Below are positions 53,558 through 62,759 of a DNA stretch of 64,000 bases, in pieces. Within the stretch, counting starts at the first letter, position 1. The number at the start of each line of letters is the position of its first letter. The stretch covers positions 1,585,058 to 1,649,057 of the forward strand of contig NZ_CP078093.1 in NCBI RefSeq assembly GCF_019203185.1, in the 5' to 3' direction. The notes below the pieces were generated by a model. That model ran no database searches and was not told the DNA's origin. It worked only from the letters and a program-made list of their open reading frames with translations. Origin of the DNA: Crassaminicella indica (lineage in GTDB: Bacteria > Bacillota > Clostridia > Peptostreptococcales > Thermotaleaceae). A program made the translations under genes and the position numbers.

Positions 53558-54016
53558 TTGCCTAGGCCGACGAAACCAAGAAAAATTGCTTTTATGCCTG
53601 AAAATAGATATTTTATACCTGTTGGAAAGATGCGATGTCATCTTGAAGAGGTTCAGTTAAAGCTTGAAGAATTGGAAGCTATGAGACTGAAGGATATTGA
53701 AAAGCTTTCTCAGGAGGAATGTGCAGAAAAAATGCATGTTTCAAGACAAACCTTTCAGCTTATTATTGATGAAGCTAGAAAAAAGGTTGCTAAGGCGCTT
53801 ACAGAAGGAAGACCTATTAGCATTGAAGGTGGAAATTATACTTTAAATATTTGTAAATATATATGCAAAAATTGTGGATATGAATTTAAAGAAGCATATG
53901 AAAAGGAAATTCATGTTTGCCCGAATTGTGATTCAGATGAGGTTGTATGTGTTGAACAGGGAAGATTTTGCATGAAAGGTTGTAGAAAGCCCTGGTGCAG
54001 AGGAATGAAAAAATAA
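53558..54016 (+). CDS. DUF134-family DNA-binding protein with C-terminal Cys-rich region, TTG start
   Basis: AGGAGGTGA (53545-53553) places TTG 53558, giving MPRPTKPRKIAFMP, the invariant beginning of the DUF134 family. Residues about 40-95 form a sigma-factor-like helix-turn-helix (SQEECAEKMHVSRQTFQLII). A zinc-ribbon-like tail with CKNCGYEF, CPNCDSDEVVC and CMKGCRKPWC follows, richer in cysteine than many family members. DUF134 genes commonly accompany NifX/ORP-like loci, so a role as their regulator is likely but unproven. Confidence 0.9.
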   Translation: MPRPTKPRKIAFMPENRYFIPVGKMRCHLEEVQLKLEELEAMRLKDIEKLSQEECAEKMHVSRQTFQLIIDEARKKVAKALTEGRPISIEGGNYTLNICKYICKNCGYEFKEAYEKEIHVCPNCDSDEVVCVEQGRFCMKGCRKPWCRGMKK

Positions 54017-54043
54017 AAGCCGAGATATTTTCTCGGCTTTTCA
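54015..54043 (+). terminator. Rho-independent terminator after the DUF134 gene
   Basis: AAAAGCCGAGA and TCTCGGCTTTT form a perfect 11-bp stem with a TATTT loop. Confidence 0.88.
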
Positions 54044-54070
54044 TTATGAATTAAGATAGAGGTGAAATAT

Positions 54071-54712
54071 ATGTTTAAAATTACAAAAATCGAGCAACAA
54101 AAAAATGAAAATCGTGTAAGCATTTATGTAAATGATGAATTTTTTTTAGGAATTCATAAGGAAATCGTCTATATGTTAAGGTTAAAGGTAGGTCAGGAGG
54201 TTGATACAGAAAAATTTGAAAAAATCGTTATGGAAGAAACTTATTTGAAAGCCAAAAGCAGAGCATTAAAATTACTACATTTTTCTTCTCGCACAGAAAA
54301 AGAAATGAGGGAAAGACTGAAAAATTATGAATATGATGAAGAAACTATTGAAAGAGTAATAGCTTTTTTGAAAGAATATAATTTTATTAATGATGCTCAG
54401 CTGGTAAAGCATATGGTTAAAAATAAATCATTAGAAAAAAAATATGGCAAAAATAGAATTAAGCAGGAGCTATACAGAAAGGGCATTGATATGAATTTGA
54501 TAGAAAATACTATTGAACAAGAAATAGATGAAGAAAAAGAATATGAAAATGCATTAAGCTTGGCAAGAAAGAAGCTAAATACTATAAAGGATACAGATAA
54601 AAGGAAGGTATATCAAAAGCTGGGAAGATATTTATCATATCGAGGATATGAATATGATTTGATTAAAAAAGTCATAAAACTGCTTCAAAGTGAAAAGGAA
54701 TCCTTTGACTAA
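54071..54712 (+). CDS. recX: RecX regulatory protein
   Basis: The start at 54071 follows AGAGGTG; a GTG at 54062 belongs to that site. The 213-residue protein has the Firmicute RecX layout: a short N-terminal beta segment (VSIYVNDEFFLGIHKEIVYM) and three helical repeats (about 65-205), with SRTEKEMRERLKNYEYDEET and KYGKNRIKQELYRKGID. RecX restrains RecA filament growth. No recA is in the window. It is convergent with psuG. Confidence 0.93.
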   Translation: MFKITKIEQQKNENRVSIYVNDEFFLGIHKEIVYMLRLKVGQEVDTEKFEKIVMEETYLKAKSRALKLLHFSSRTEKEMRERLKNYEYDEETIERVIAFLKEYNFINDAQLVKHMVKNKSLEKKYGKNRIKQELYRKGIDMNLIENTIEQEIDEEKEYENALSLARKKLNTIKDTDKRKVYQKLGRYLSYRGYEYDLIKKVIKLLQSEKESFD

Positions 54713-54738
54713 AAATATTTGCACATTAAATATATATC

Positions 54739-54768
54739 AAAAAGACTCCTGATTAGGAGCCTTTCATA
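54739..54768. terminator. Weak hairpin between convergent recX and psuG
   Basis: AAGACTCCT pairs with AGGAGCCTT around TGATT. The A-rich left flank suits the minus strand, and the plus side has only a short T-run. It probably ends both transcripts. Confidence 0.5.
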
Positions 54769-54779
54769 AAAAATGAGGT

Positions 54780-55703
54780 TTATTTTTGGTATAGCTTAGA
54801 AAGTTCAACTGCTAATTTTGCACCTAACCTTGCATTGTTGTATACAAGCTGAATATTTGATGATAAGCTTTTTCCACTAGTAATGGCTTTTATTTTTGAA
54901 AGTAAGAAAGGAGTTGTTTCTTTTCCCTTTATGCCTTTTTCTTTTGCTTCTTTAAGCGCATCTTCTATAGCATTGGTGATGGTATTATAATCCATTTCAT
55001 ATTCTTTTGGAATTGGATTTCCTACAACAACTCCACCATTTAGGTTTAAATCCCATTTTGCTTTTAGTGCTTTTGCAAGTTCTGTTTCTGAATCAATGCG
55101 ATAATCTACATGAAATCCACTTTTTCTTGTAAAGAATGCAGGGAATTCCTCTGTACCAAAACCAACAACAGGAACTCCGTGGGTTTCTAGGTATTCTAAA
55201 GTTAGTCCTATGTCAAGGATAGATTTTGCTCCTGAACAAACAACAGCTACATTTGTATGGCTAAGCTCCATTAAATCTGCTGAAATATCAAATGTTTCTT
55301 GAGCTTCTCTATGAACGCCACCAATTCCTCCTGTAACAAATACCTTAATCCCTGCTAAAGCTGAAATAATCATCGTAGAGGCTACTGTTGTAGCACCATT
55401 TAGTTCCTTTGCGATTATGAAAGGAAGATCTCGTCTACTTGCTTTTAATATATCTTCTCCTTTTCCCATGTATTCAAGTTCATCATCGGTTAGACCAACC
55501 TTAAATCTTCCTTTTAAAATTCCTATTGTTGCAGGAATAGCACCGTTTTCTCTTATAATATTTTCAACGGCTCTAGCAGTTTTTATATTTTCTGGATAAG
55601 GCATACCATGAGATATGATAGTTGATTCTAATGCTACAACAGGCTTGTTTTCCTCTAATGCTTTTTGTACCTCTGGATGGATGTCTAAATATTTTTTATA
55701 CAT
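54780..55703 (-). CDS. psuG: Pseudouridine-5'-phosphate glycosidase
   Basis: A 307-residue minus-strand protein starting at 55703 behind AAAGGAGATGAA. It splits pseudouridine 5'-phosphate to uracil and ribose 5-phosphate. Family signatures are VALESTIISHGMPYPEN (catalytic Glu), RRDLPFIIAKELNGATTVAS (Lys), TGGIGGVHREAQETFDISAD and CSGAKSILDIGLTLEYLETH (catalytic Lys). It overlaps the kinase gene by 19 bases, as in psuKG operons that recycle pseudouridine from degraded RNA. Confidence 0.95.
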   Translation of the reverse strand: MYKKYLDIHPEVQKALEENKPVVALESTIISHGMPYPENIKTARAVENIIRENGAIPATIGILKGRFKVGLTDDELEYMGKGEDILKASRRDLPFIIAKELNGATTVASTMIISALAGIKVFVTGGIGGVHREAQETFDISADLMELSHTNVAVVCSGAKSILDIGLTLEYLETHGVPVVGFGTEEFPAFFTRKSGFHVDYRIDSETELAKALKAKWDLNLNGGVVVGNPIPKEYEMDYNTITNAIEDALKEAKEKGIKGKETTPFLLSKIKAITSGKSLSSNIQLVYNNARLGAKLAVELSKLYQK

Positions 55704-56791
55704 AAATTCATCTCCTTTGAAAGTTTTTGAATATTTTCTACGGACAGGGTTGGATTGATGGTATTCTCATGTGAAAGGGCAATTATAGAAGCAGAACTTG
55801 AAAATTTTGCACTATCGCTTAAAGAAAAGTTATTTAAATGACTATAAATAAGTCCTGCCATAAATGCGTCTCCAGCCCCTGTAGTATTGACTGCCTTTAT
55901 TTTAGGAGTAGATAAAAGAATAGATGTATTTTCATTTCTACAATATACTCCAAGCTTTCCAAGACTTATAAATATATTTTTTACGCCTTCCTTTAGAAAA
56001 TAATCAGCAGCTTTTTTTAGATCTTCTTTTGTATTAATTTTTATTCCTGAAAGTATTTCAGCTTCTAGCTTATTAGGTTTTATAGTGTGAAATAAACCTA
56101 TAAAATTTTTTACTTTCTTTGCTTTTGTAGTAGATACAGGATCAAGGAAAAAATCTACTTCTTTAAAATTGCTTACTAAATAATGAAGAATTTCTTCTGG
56201 AATATTTGTATCTACGACTATTAATTGGGCATTTTTTAGCATAGGACTTTTTTCTCTAATAAAATCAATGGTGATTTTATCAAAAATATCCATAGCTGAA
56301 ACTGCTAATTTCATATCTCCATTTTCATCTAAAATTGAAAGATATATAGAAGAAGGAGTATTTTTTAAAGATAAAATATGTGTTGTATCAATTCCAGAGA
56401 GTTTACATTCCTCTAAAATTTTATTTCCGTATAAATCATCTCCTACGGCAGAAATCAATTTTGTATTTATACCTAAATGCACTAGATTTTCTGCTATATT
56501 TCTTCCAACCCCTCCAAGAGACATTTTTACATCTCCTGGATTAGAATCATGAAGCTTCAAAGTGTGATTTGTAAAGCCTTGAATATCTACGTTGGTTCCT
56601 CCTATTACAGCAACATATTTATCTTTTCTTATGATATAGCCTTTCCCTAAGATATATCCTTTTTTCATCAAATTTGTAATATGCACTGCTACAGAGGAAC
56701 GGGTAATTCCCAACCTTTTAGCCAATTCTTGTTGAGAGATTAAAGGATCTTTTTTAATTAAAGCTAGAATTTCTTTTTCTCGCAGTGTCAC
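55685..56791 (-). CDS. psuK: Pseudouridine kinase with N-terminal helix-turn-helix (PfkB family)
   Basis: The start is taken as GTG 56791, behind GGTGAT; a TTG four codons upstream overlaps that site. Of 368 residues, about 1-55 form a MarR/ArsR-like winged helix (SQQELAKRLGITRSSVAVHI). The rest is a ribokinase fold with GGTNVDIQGF, GGVGRNIAENLVHLG and the catalytic NTTGAGDAFMAGLIYSH (Asp base). It phosphorylates pseudouridine for PsuG. The fused DNA-binding domain suggests self-regulation by substrate, a known arrangement in Firmicute PfkB kinases. Confidence 0.9.
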   Translation of the reverse strand: MTLREKEILALIKKDPLISQQELAKRLGITRSSVAVHITNLMKKGYILGKGYIIRKDKYVAVIGGTNVDIQGFTNHTLKLHDSNPGDVKMSLGGVGRNIAENLVHLGINTKLISAVGDDLYGNKILEECKLSGIDTTHILSLKNTPSSIYLSILDENGDMKLAVSAMDIFDKITIDFIREKSPMLKNAQLIVVDTNIPEEILHYLVSNFKEVDFFLDPVSTTKAKKVKNFIGLFHTIKPNKLEAEILSGIKINTKEDLKKAADYFLKEGVKNIFISLGKLGVYCRNENTSILLSTPKIKAVNTTGAGDAFMAGLIYSHLNNFSLSDSAKFSSSASIIALSHENTINPTLSVENIQKLSKEMNLCIKNI

Positions 56792-56833
56792 AATTATCAC
56801 CAACTTTTGCTTAGTAAATAAACTTATGTTTAT

Positions 56834-56863
56834 ATTATAACCGAATATTATGAATGATGTAAA
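56834..56863 (-). promoter_or_regulatory. Sigma-A promoter of psuKG
   Basis: Read on the minus strand: TTTACA (56858-56863), an 18-bp spacer and TATAAT (56834-56839), 43 bases before the kinase start. Confidence 0.65.
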
Positions 56864-57046
56864 GAAATTTTTGTAATATAACAGATATATTAATGAATAT
56901 GATGATAGTATGATTCATATATATAAATTATATTTCATTATCGTAAAAAAATAGTAAAAATAGATAGACGTTGTAGGAAAGATATAGTACAATAAGAATA
57001 AAATTGTTAAAATTTTCTAAAAACGTATTGAGAGAGGGACAAAAGA

Positions 57047-57619
57047 ATGGCAGCTGATGTAGGAAGAAAGATTAAAGATTTAAGAACTAATAAGAATTTA
57101 ACACTAAAGGATTTAAGTGAAAAGACAGGATTATCGATAGGCTTTTTATCCCAATTGGAAAGAGGGCTTACAACTATAGCTATTGATGCTTTAGAAAAAA
57201 TAGCAGATTTTTTAGATGTAAATATATCTTATTTTTTTAAGAAACCAGAAAATAGTAAAAGGATAGTGTTGAGAAGCTATGAAAAAAAAGCGTTTGAAAT
57301 CGTTAATAGTCAGTTTATTCATTATCATTTAACTAATGATATTGAAAATAAAGAACTTTTGCCAAGATTAATTGAAATACTGCCAAGCAATGTAGATGAG
57401 GAAATTACTCCTTATCAACATGAAGGAGAAGAGTTTATTTATGTTTTAGAAGGAATACTTACCCTTTTTGTAGCTGATGAGCAGTATGAATTGTATCCAG
57501 GGGATAGTGCACATATTGATTCAAATATGCTCCATAATTGGGCTAATTACACAAATAAAACGGTTAAGCTGTTAGCTGTAAATATACCTAATTTTTTCAA
57601 AAAAAAGAATGATATATAA
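57047..57619 (+). CDS. XRE-family regulator with C-terminal cupin
   Basis: A 190-residue protein starting at ATG 57047 behind GAGAGGGA. Residues 8-62 form an XRE helix-turn-helix (LTLKDLSEKTGLSIGFLSQL). Residues about 105-180 are a cupin (HEGEEFIYVLEGILTLFVAD, and PGDSAHIDSNMLHNW) that binds a small effector. It is the first gene ahead of hypE-hypD-proC, divergent from psuKG. Regulation of the hydroxyproline genes, perhaps with hydroxyproline or proline as effector, is inferred from position. Confidence 0.9.
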   Translation: MAADVGRKIKDLRTNKNLTLKDLSEKTGLSIGFLSQLERGLTTIAIDALEKIADFLDVNISYFFKKPENSKRIVLRSYEKKAFEIVNSQFIHYHLTNDIENKELLPRLIEILPSNVDEEITPYQHEGEEFIYVLEGILTLFVADEQYELYPGDSAHIDSNMLHNWANYTNKTVKLLAVNIPNFFKKKNDI

Positions 57620-57700
57620 GTGAAATTTATGGTTGTGAAATAGATTTAATTATGATGAAATATAGCTGTGAAAAAGCTTTTATAGTTAGAAGGTGATTTT

Positions 57701-58600
57701 TTGAATAAAGGAAGAATTATAAATATCCAAAGATATTGTGTACATGATGGTCCGGGGATTAGAACTACGGTGTTTTTTAAGGGGTGTCCTCTAGCTTGTT
57801 GGTGGTGTCATAATCCTGAGAGTCAAAGATATGAAAAAGAAATTATGTATAATGAGGAAAAATGTACTCTATGCAAAATGTGTGAGAAAAAATGTGTGGT
57901 GCAATGTATTAGATTAAAAGAACATATTTTTTATGATCCTAATCAATGTGTATTTTGTGAAAATTGTATTGATTTTTGTATAAATAATGCAAGAGAATTA
58001 GTAGGCAAGGAATATACATTAAGTGAATTGATGCAGGAAATTGAAAAAGATCAAATTTTTTATGATGAATCAGGTGGGGGAGTAACTTTATCTGGTGGGG
58101 AAGTTATGAGTCAGATTGAGTTTGTAGAAGAGTTGGTAAAATCTTGTCATAGTAAAGGAATAAGTGTTGCTATTGATACATGTGGATATGCTCCCTTTGA
58201 AAGCTTTGAAAAAATTATTAATTATACAGATGTATTTTTGTATGATTTGAAAATAATGGATCCAAAAAAGCATGAGCAATATACAGGAAAAGATAATAAA
58301 ATTATTTTAAATAATTTAAAATGCTTATCAGAAAAAGGAGCTAGTATTTATCTAAGAATTCCTTTAATAGAAGGGATAAATACAGATGATGAAAACATAA
58401 AGGAAATGATTATATTTACTAAGGACTTAAATATTCAAAGGGTTCATTTGCTACCATTTCATGAAATAGGCAGCGACAAATATAAAAGGTTGAATATGGA
58501 TTATAAAAGGGAATATCTCAAGAGGCCATCTGATATAGTACTAAATAAAATTAAATCTATGTTTGAAAAATCTAATTTCAAGGTAAAAATAGGGGGGTAA
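57701..58600 (+). CDS. hypE: Glycyl radical enzyme activase for HypD, TTG start
   Basis: AAGGTGAT places TTG 57701 as start. The 299-residue radical SAM enzyme has HDGPGIRTTVFFKGCPLACW followed by WCHNPE, giving the CxxxCxxC site of the SAM cluster. A ferredoxin-like insert has eight cysteines (CTLCKMCEKKCVVQC and CVFCENCIDFC). Glycyl-radical activase motifs DESGGGVTLSGGEVMSQ and IDTCGYAP follow. It abstracts hydrogen from the conserved glycine of the partner enzyme encoded 4 bases later. Assignment to HypD, rather than other glycyl radical enzymes, rests on that partner. Confidence 0.92.
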   Translation: MNKGRIINIQRYCVHDGPGIRTTVFFKGCPLACWWCHNPESQRYEKEIMYNEEKCTLCKMCEKKCVVQCIRLKEHIFYDPNQCVFCENCIDFCINNARELVGKEYTLSELMQEIEKDQIFYDESGGGVTLSGGEVMSQIEFVEELVKSCHSKGISVAIDTCGYAPFESFEKIINYTDVFLYDLKIMDPKKHEQYTGKDNKIILNNLKCLSEKGASIYLRIPLIEGINTDDENIKEMIIFTKDLNIQRVHLLPFHEIGSDKYKRLNMDYKREYLKRPSDIVLNKIKSMFEKSNFKVKIGG

Positions 58601-58604
58601 AAGG

Positions 58605-60977
58605 ATGGAAAGAGGAATGAATGAAAGAATTAAAAAACTAAGACATCAAAGTTTGACTACAAAACCACATATTAGTATTGAAAGAGCAGTCCTTGTAAAT
58701 GAAGCATATCAAAAATATGCAGGAGTAGTTGAAATACCGATTCTTAGGGCATTGACCTTTAAGCATATTCTAGAGAATAAGAAGCTTTGTATCAATGAAG
58801 ATGAACTTATTGTAGGAGAAAAGGGAGAAGGACCTCAATCTACACCTACATATCCTGAACTTTGTTGCCATACACTAGAAGATTTTGATGTAATGAACAA
58901 TAGGGAATATATTTCTTTTAAAGTAAGTGAAGAAGTAAAAAGCATTCAAAAAGAAGTAATTATTCCTTATTGGAAAGACCGTTCAATCAGGAAGAAAATT
59001 TTTGACCATATGACTCCAGAATGGATTGATTGTTATGAAAGTGGTATATTTACAGAATTTATGGAGCAGAGGGGGCCAGGGCATACAGTAGCAGATGGAA
59101 AAATATACAAAAAAGGATTTATTGGATTTAAAAAGGATATTGAAGATGCTATTGGAAAATTAGATTATTTCAATGATCCTAATGCTTACGAAAAGAAAAT
59201 CCAGCTTCAAGCTATGGCTATTTGCTGTGATGCAATCATAAGCTTTGGAAAAAGATATGCAGCATATGCAAGAAAGCTTGCGTCAAAAGAAACAGATGAG
59301 AGAAGAAAATTGGAACTTTTAAAAATTGCAAAAAATTGTGATGTTGTTCCAGCATTTCCTCCAAAGACTTTTCATCAGGCTATACAAATGTATTGGTTTG
59401 TACATTTAGGTGTAACTATTGAAATGAACAATTGGGATGCTTATAGTCCGGGAAGATTAGATCAGCATCTATATCCTTTTTATAAAAAGGATATAGAAGA
59501 AGGGATATTGACACGAGATGAAGCAAAAGAATTATTAGAATGTCTATGGGTAAAGTTTAATAATCAACCAGCTCCTCCTAAAGTTGGTATTACTTTAAAA
59601 GAAAGTGGAACTTATACAGATTTTGCAAATATTAATAGTGGAGGAGTAAAACCAGATGGCTCTAATGGAGTTAATGATGTTAGCTATTTGATTTTAGATG
59701 TAATGGATGAAATGAAACTCCTTCAACCTAGTTCTAATGTTCAAATTAGTAAAAAGACTCCTTTAAAGTTTTTAAAAAGAGCCTGCGAAATTTCTAGAAA
59801 AGGATGGGGACAGCCTGCATTTTATAATACTGATGCAATGATTCAAGAAATGCTAAGGGCAGGAAAGGATATTGTAGATGCTAGAGAAGGTGGAGCAAGT
59901 GGGTGTGTTGAAACGGGAGCTTATGGAAAAGAAGCATATATTTTAACGGGATATTTGAATATTCCTAAAATACTAGAAATTACTTTAAACAATGGCTTTG
60001 ATCAAGTAAGAGGAAAGCAGCTAGGTTTAAAGACAGGAGATCCTAGAAATTTTGAAACTTATGAAGAATTTTTTGAAGCATTTAAAAAACAACTCAATCA
60101 TTTTGTAGATATTAAAATAAGAGGAAACCACATGATTGAAAAAATCTATGCTACCAATATGCCTGTTCCATTTCTATCTGTTATTACAAGTGATTGCATT
60201 GATAAGGGAATGGATTATAATGCAGGAGGAGCAAGATATAATACAAATTATATTCAAGGGGTTGGTATTGGTACGGTAGCAGATTGTTTAGCTTCTATTA
60301 AATACAATGTTTTTGATAAAAAAAGATTTACTATGGATGAACTACTTAAGGCTTTAGATGATAATTTTGAAGGACATGAAATGATTCATCACATTGTTAG
60401 AAATAAAACGCCTAAATATGGAAATGATGATTCGTATGCAGATGAATTGATGCTAGATGCTTTTAATGCTTTTTATGATATTGTAAATGGAAGGAAGAAT
60501 ATGAAGGGCGGTGTTTATCGCATTGATATGCTGCCAACTACTTGTCATGTATATTTTGGATCGGTTATGATGGCAAGTGCAAATGGAAGGCTTTATGGAA
60601 AGCCTGTATCTGAAGGAATTTCCCCAGCTAAAGGAGCAGATACAAATGGACCTACCGCAGTTATAAAATCAGCAGCTAAAATGGATCATCTAAGAACAGG
60701 AGGAACACTCCTTAATCAAAAATTTACTCCTTCTGTGTTAGCAGGGGAGGAGGGACTAGAAAATTTGGCATCTCTTATTAGAGCATATTTTAATATGGAT
60801 GGACATCATATTCAGTTCAATGTAATTGATCGAAAAACTTTGATAGATGCACAAAATAATCCAGAGGAATATAAAGATTTGATCGTAAGGGTTGCAGGTT
60901 ATAGTGATCATTTTAATAATTTGAGCAAAGCATTGCAGGATGAGATTATTGAAAGAACAGAGCAGACTTTTGCTTAA
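58605..60977 (+). CDS. hypD: trans-4-hydroxy-L-proline dehydratase (glycyl radical enzyme)
   Basis: A 790-residue PFL/diol-dehydratase-type glycyl radical enzyme behind GGGGGG. The thiyl Cys and base Glu lie in GASGCVETGAYG (about residues 430-440). The radical glycine lies in VRVAGYSDHF (about 765). HypD removes water from hydroxyproline to give (S)-1-pyrroline-5-carboxylate, which proC, the next gene, reduces to proline. This gene order and the length are diagnostic for HypD. Pyruvate formate-lyase (Cys-Cys site) is excluded by the GCVE motif. The enzyme is oxygen-sensitive and cytoplasmic. Confidence 0.93.
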   Translation: MERGMNERIKKLRHQSLTTKPHISIERAVLVNEAYQKYAGVVEIPILRALTFKHILENKKLCINEDELIVGEKGEGPQSTPTYPELCCHTLEDFDVMNNREYISFKVSEEVKSIQKEVIIPYWKDRSIRKKIFDHMTPEWIDCYESGIFTEFMEQRGPGHTVADGKIYKKGFIGFKKDIEDAIGKLDYFNDPNAYEKKIQLQAMAICCDAIISFGKRYAAYARKLASKETDERRKLELLKIAKNCDVVPAFPPKTFHQAIQMYWFVHLGVTIEMNNWDAYSPGRLDQHLYPFYKKDIEEGILTRDEAKELLECLWVKFNNQPAPPKVGITLKESGTYTDFANINSGGVKPDGSNGVNDVSYLILDVMDEMKLLQPSSNVQISKKTPLKFLKRACEISRKGWGQPAFYNTDAMIQEMLRAGKDIVDAREGGASGCVETGAYGKEAYILTGYLNIPKILEITLNNGFDQVRGKQLGLKTGDPRNFETYEEFFEAFKKQLNHFVDIKIRGNHMIEKIYATNMPVPFLSVITSDCIDKGMDYNAGGARYNTNYIQGVGIGTVADCLASIKYNVFDKKRFTMDELLKALDDNFEGHEMIHHIVRNKTPKYGNDDSYADELMLDAFNAFYDIVNGRKNMKGGVYRIDMLPTTCHVYFGSVMMASANGRLYGKPVSEGISPAKGADTNGPTAVIKSAAKMDHLRTGGTLLNQKFTPSVLAGEEGLENLASLIRAYFNMDGHHIQFNVIDRKTLIDAQNNPEEYKDLIVRVAGYSDHFNNLSKALQDEIIERTEQTFA

Positions 60978-61019
60978 GGAGTATATTATTTATAAATATT
61001 TTATAAAGGAGGGCTTGTT

Positions 61020-61826
61020 GTGCAAAAGACAATAGGATTTATTGGTGCTGGGAATATGGGGCAGGCGATCATGGGTGGTATTTTAAAATCAAAATTAGTT
61101 TCAGCAGTAGATATTATTATGTCTGATTTGAGTGAAGAAAGATTAGAACTGGCAAAAGAATGTGGTATAAAAGTAACAAAGGATAATAAGGAAGTAGCAA
61201 AACTTTCTGATATTTTGGTATTGTCCATAAAACCTAATATTTATTCTTTAGTCATTAAAGAAATAAAAGATTATATAAAGAATGATGTGATTATTATAAC
61301 CATTGCAGCAGGGAAAGACATTTGTAGTACAGAAGAAAGCTTTGGAAGGAAAGTTAAAGTGGTTCGAGCTATGCCTAATACCCCAGCTCTAGTAGGGGAA
61401 GGAATGACAGCTATTGTACCTAATGAAAAATTAACAACTGATGAAGTGGATGAGGTAGTAAAAATTTTTAATAGCTTTGGAAAGGTTGAAATAGTTAGTG
61501 AAAAGTTGATGGATGCAGTAACTTCTGTTAGTGGATCGTCTCCTGCATATGTATTTATGTTTATTGAAGCTATGGCAGATGCAGCAGTTTTAGATGGTAT
61601 GCCAAGAGATCAAGCTTATAGAATGGCAGCTCAAGCAGTACTTGGAGCAGCTAAGATGGTACTAGAAACTGGGAAGCATCCAGGAGCATTAAAGGATATG
61701 GTATGTTCTCCAGCAGGTACAACTATAGAAGCAGTAGCTACTCTTGAAAGAACAGGATTTCGTTCATCTATTATATCAGCAATGCAGAGTTGTACAAAAA
61801 AATCTATTGAAATGTCGAAAAAATAG
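61020..61826 (+). CDS. proC: Pyrroline-5-carboxylate reductase, GTG start
   Basis: AAAGGAGG (61006-61013) places GTG 61020 as start. The 268-residue enzyme has the Rossmann GFIGAGNMGQAIMGGI, the VVRAMPNTPALVGEGM segment, DAVTSVSGSSPAYVFMFIEA and the C-terminal SPAGTTIEAVATLE. It reduces P5C to L-proline with NAD(P)H. Next to HypD it completes use of hydroxyproline as an electron acceptor and proline source. A strong terminator ends the operon. Confidence 0.96.
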   Translation: MQKTIGFIGAGNMGQAIMGGILKSKLVSAVDIIMSDLSEERLELAKECGIKVTKDNKEVAKLSDILVLSIKPNIYSLVIKEIKDYIKNDVIIITIAAGKDICSTEESFGRKVKVVRAMPNTPALVGEGMTAIVPNEKLTTDEVDEVVKIFNSFGKVEIVSEKLMDAVTSVSGSSPAYVFMFIEAMADAAVLDGMPRDQAYRMAAQAVLGAAKMVLETGKHPGALKDMVCSPAGTTIEAVATLERTGFRSSIISAMQSCTKKSIEMSKK

Positions 61827-61891
61827 AAAAGTATATTAATATATTTCAGATTTTAGACAAAATAAGATAAGCGTCAAAGAGGTTCTTTCTC

Positions 61892-61932
61892 AAAAATAAG
61901 CGAATCTAGTCTTGAGGTTCGCTTATTTTTAT
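61892..61932 (+). terminator. Rho-independent terminator of the hyp-proC operon
   Basis: AAATAAGCGAA and TTCGCTTATTT form a perfect 11-bp stem, followed by TTATTAATT. Confidence 0.88.
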
Positions 61933-62196
61933 TAATTCAAAACATTGATTCTTCTTTTTCATATATTATCTAGTTAGAGTATTTAAATCTGTTTTTAATA
62001 TTATATTTAATAGTATATATATTGTCTTTGCGATTGGATATAATATAGTCTACACTATTCCGATTATACCATATATTTACAAAATATGATTTTATAAATT
62101 AAATTATTTTTCTAATAGTGATACAGCGAAATTAGCAAATAGTTTAATGGTTTATTATTTAGCGAAAAAATATTATCGAAAAACAATAAAAAAATA
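61933..62196 (+). other. AT-rich intergenic stretch with no recognised feature
   Basis: I see no gene or conserved RNA here. The only order is runs of AT repeats leading to the xrtK promoter. Confidence 0.6.
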
Positions 62197-62225
62197 TTGA
62201 AATATAATAATTGATTGTGTATAAT
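62197..62225 (+). promoter_or_regulatory. Sigma-A promoter of the exosortase operon
   Basis: TTGAAA (62197-62202), a 17-bp spacer and a consensus TATAAT (62220-62225). The start near 62232 gives a very short leader before the GGGGGGG ribosome site at 62242-62248. Confidence 0.75.
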
Positions 62226-62255
62226 GTAAATGTAAATTTATGGGGGGGATTGCAT

Positions 62256-62759
62256 TTGTTTGTTTATATATGGATTATATTTATAGCTGCATGTATAAAA
62301 ATGATTTTCAAATATGGAGATTTTCAGTACATATTGTTTATTTTAAAGCCTGTAACAAAAATTGTGGAATTAGTTTTAGGAGTTGCTTTTAAATATTATG
62401 AAGGGATTGGATTTATCAATGCTGATTTTAAAATTCATATAAGCAGAGGATGTTCAGGAATAAATTTTTTTATTATGGTATTTTTGATGATTAGTTTTTC
62501 ATTTCTTTTTAAGATACGAAATAAAAATAAATCATTAGTAGCATTGATTTTTTTTATTGTTGCATATTTTATTACAATTATTGCAAATGCTTCAAGGATT
62601 ATAGTGGCTTTTTTGATTATGAATACCATAACATTTAATATGAAATATGAAAGATTGATGCATCAGTCTATTGGTGTTGTTTTTTATTTTAGTTATTTAA
62701 TCATTACATATTATTTGTTTTCAAAAATATTTCAAAAAGGAGATGAATCTCATGAATAA
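62256..62759 (+). CDS. xrtK: Exosortase K-type transpeptidase, TTG start
   Basis: TTG 62256 lies 7 bases after GGGGGGG; other TTG codons (62211, 62250) are too far or too close. The 167-residue protein has about five membrane helices and the exosortase triad: Cys66 in SRGCSGINFF, Arg114 in NASRIIVAF and His136 in MHQSIGVVFYF. Exosortases cut a C-terminal sorting tail and pass the protein on to the surface. The small size and the overlapping neighbour match exosortase K, which travels with a single MSEP-CTERM membrane protein. It ends 8 bases inside the next gene. Confidence 0.88.
   Translation: MFVYIWIIFIAACIKMIFKYGDFQYILFILKPVTKIVELVLGVAFKYYEGIGFINADFKIHISRGCSGINFFIMVFLMISFSFLFKIRNKNKSLVALIFFIVAYFITIIANASRIIVAFLIMNTITFNMKYERLMHQSIGVVFYFSYLIITYYLFSKIFQKGDESHE

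Noticed and set aside
58605-60977. Glycyl radical enzyme as isethionate lyase, glycerol dehydratase or pyruvate formate-lyase
   Set aside because: Adjacency to proC, the 790-residue length and the GCVE active-site motif favour HypD. No taurine, isethionate, diol or microcompartment genes are nearby.
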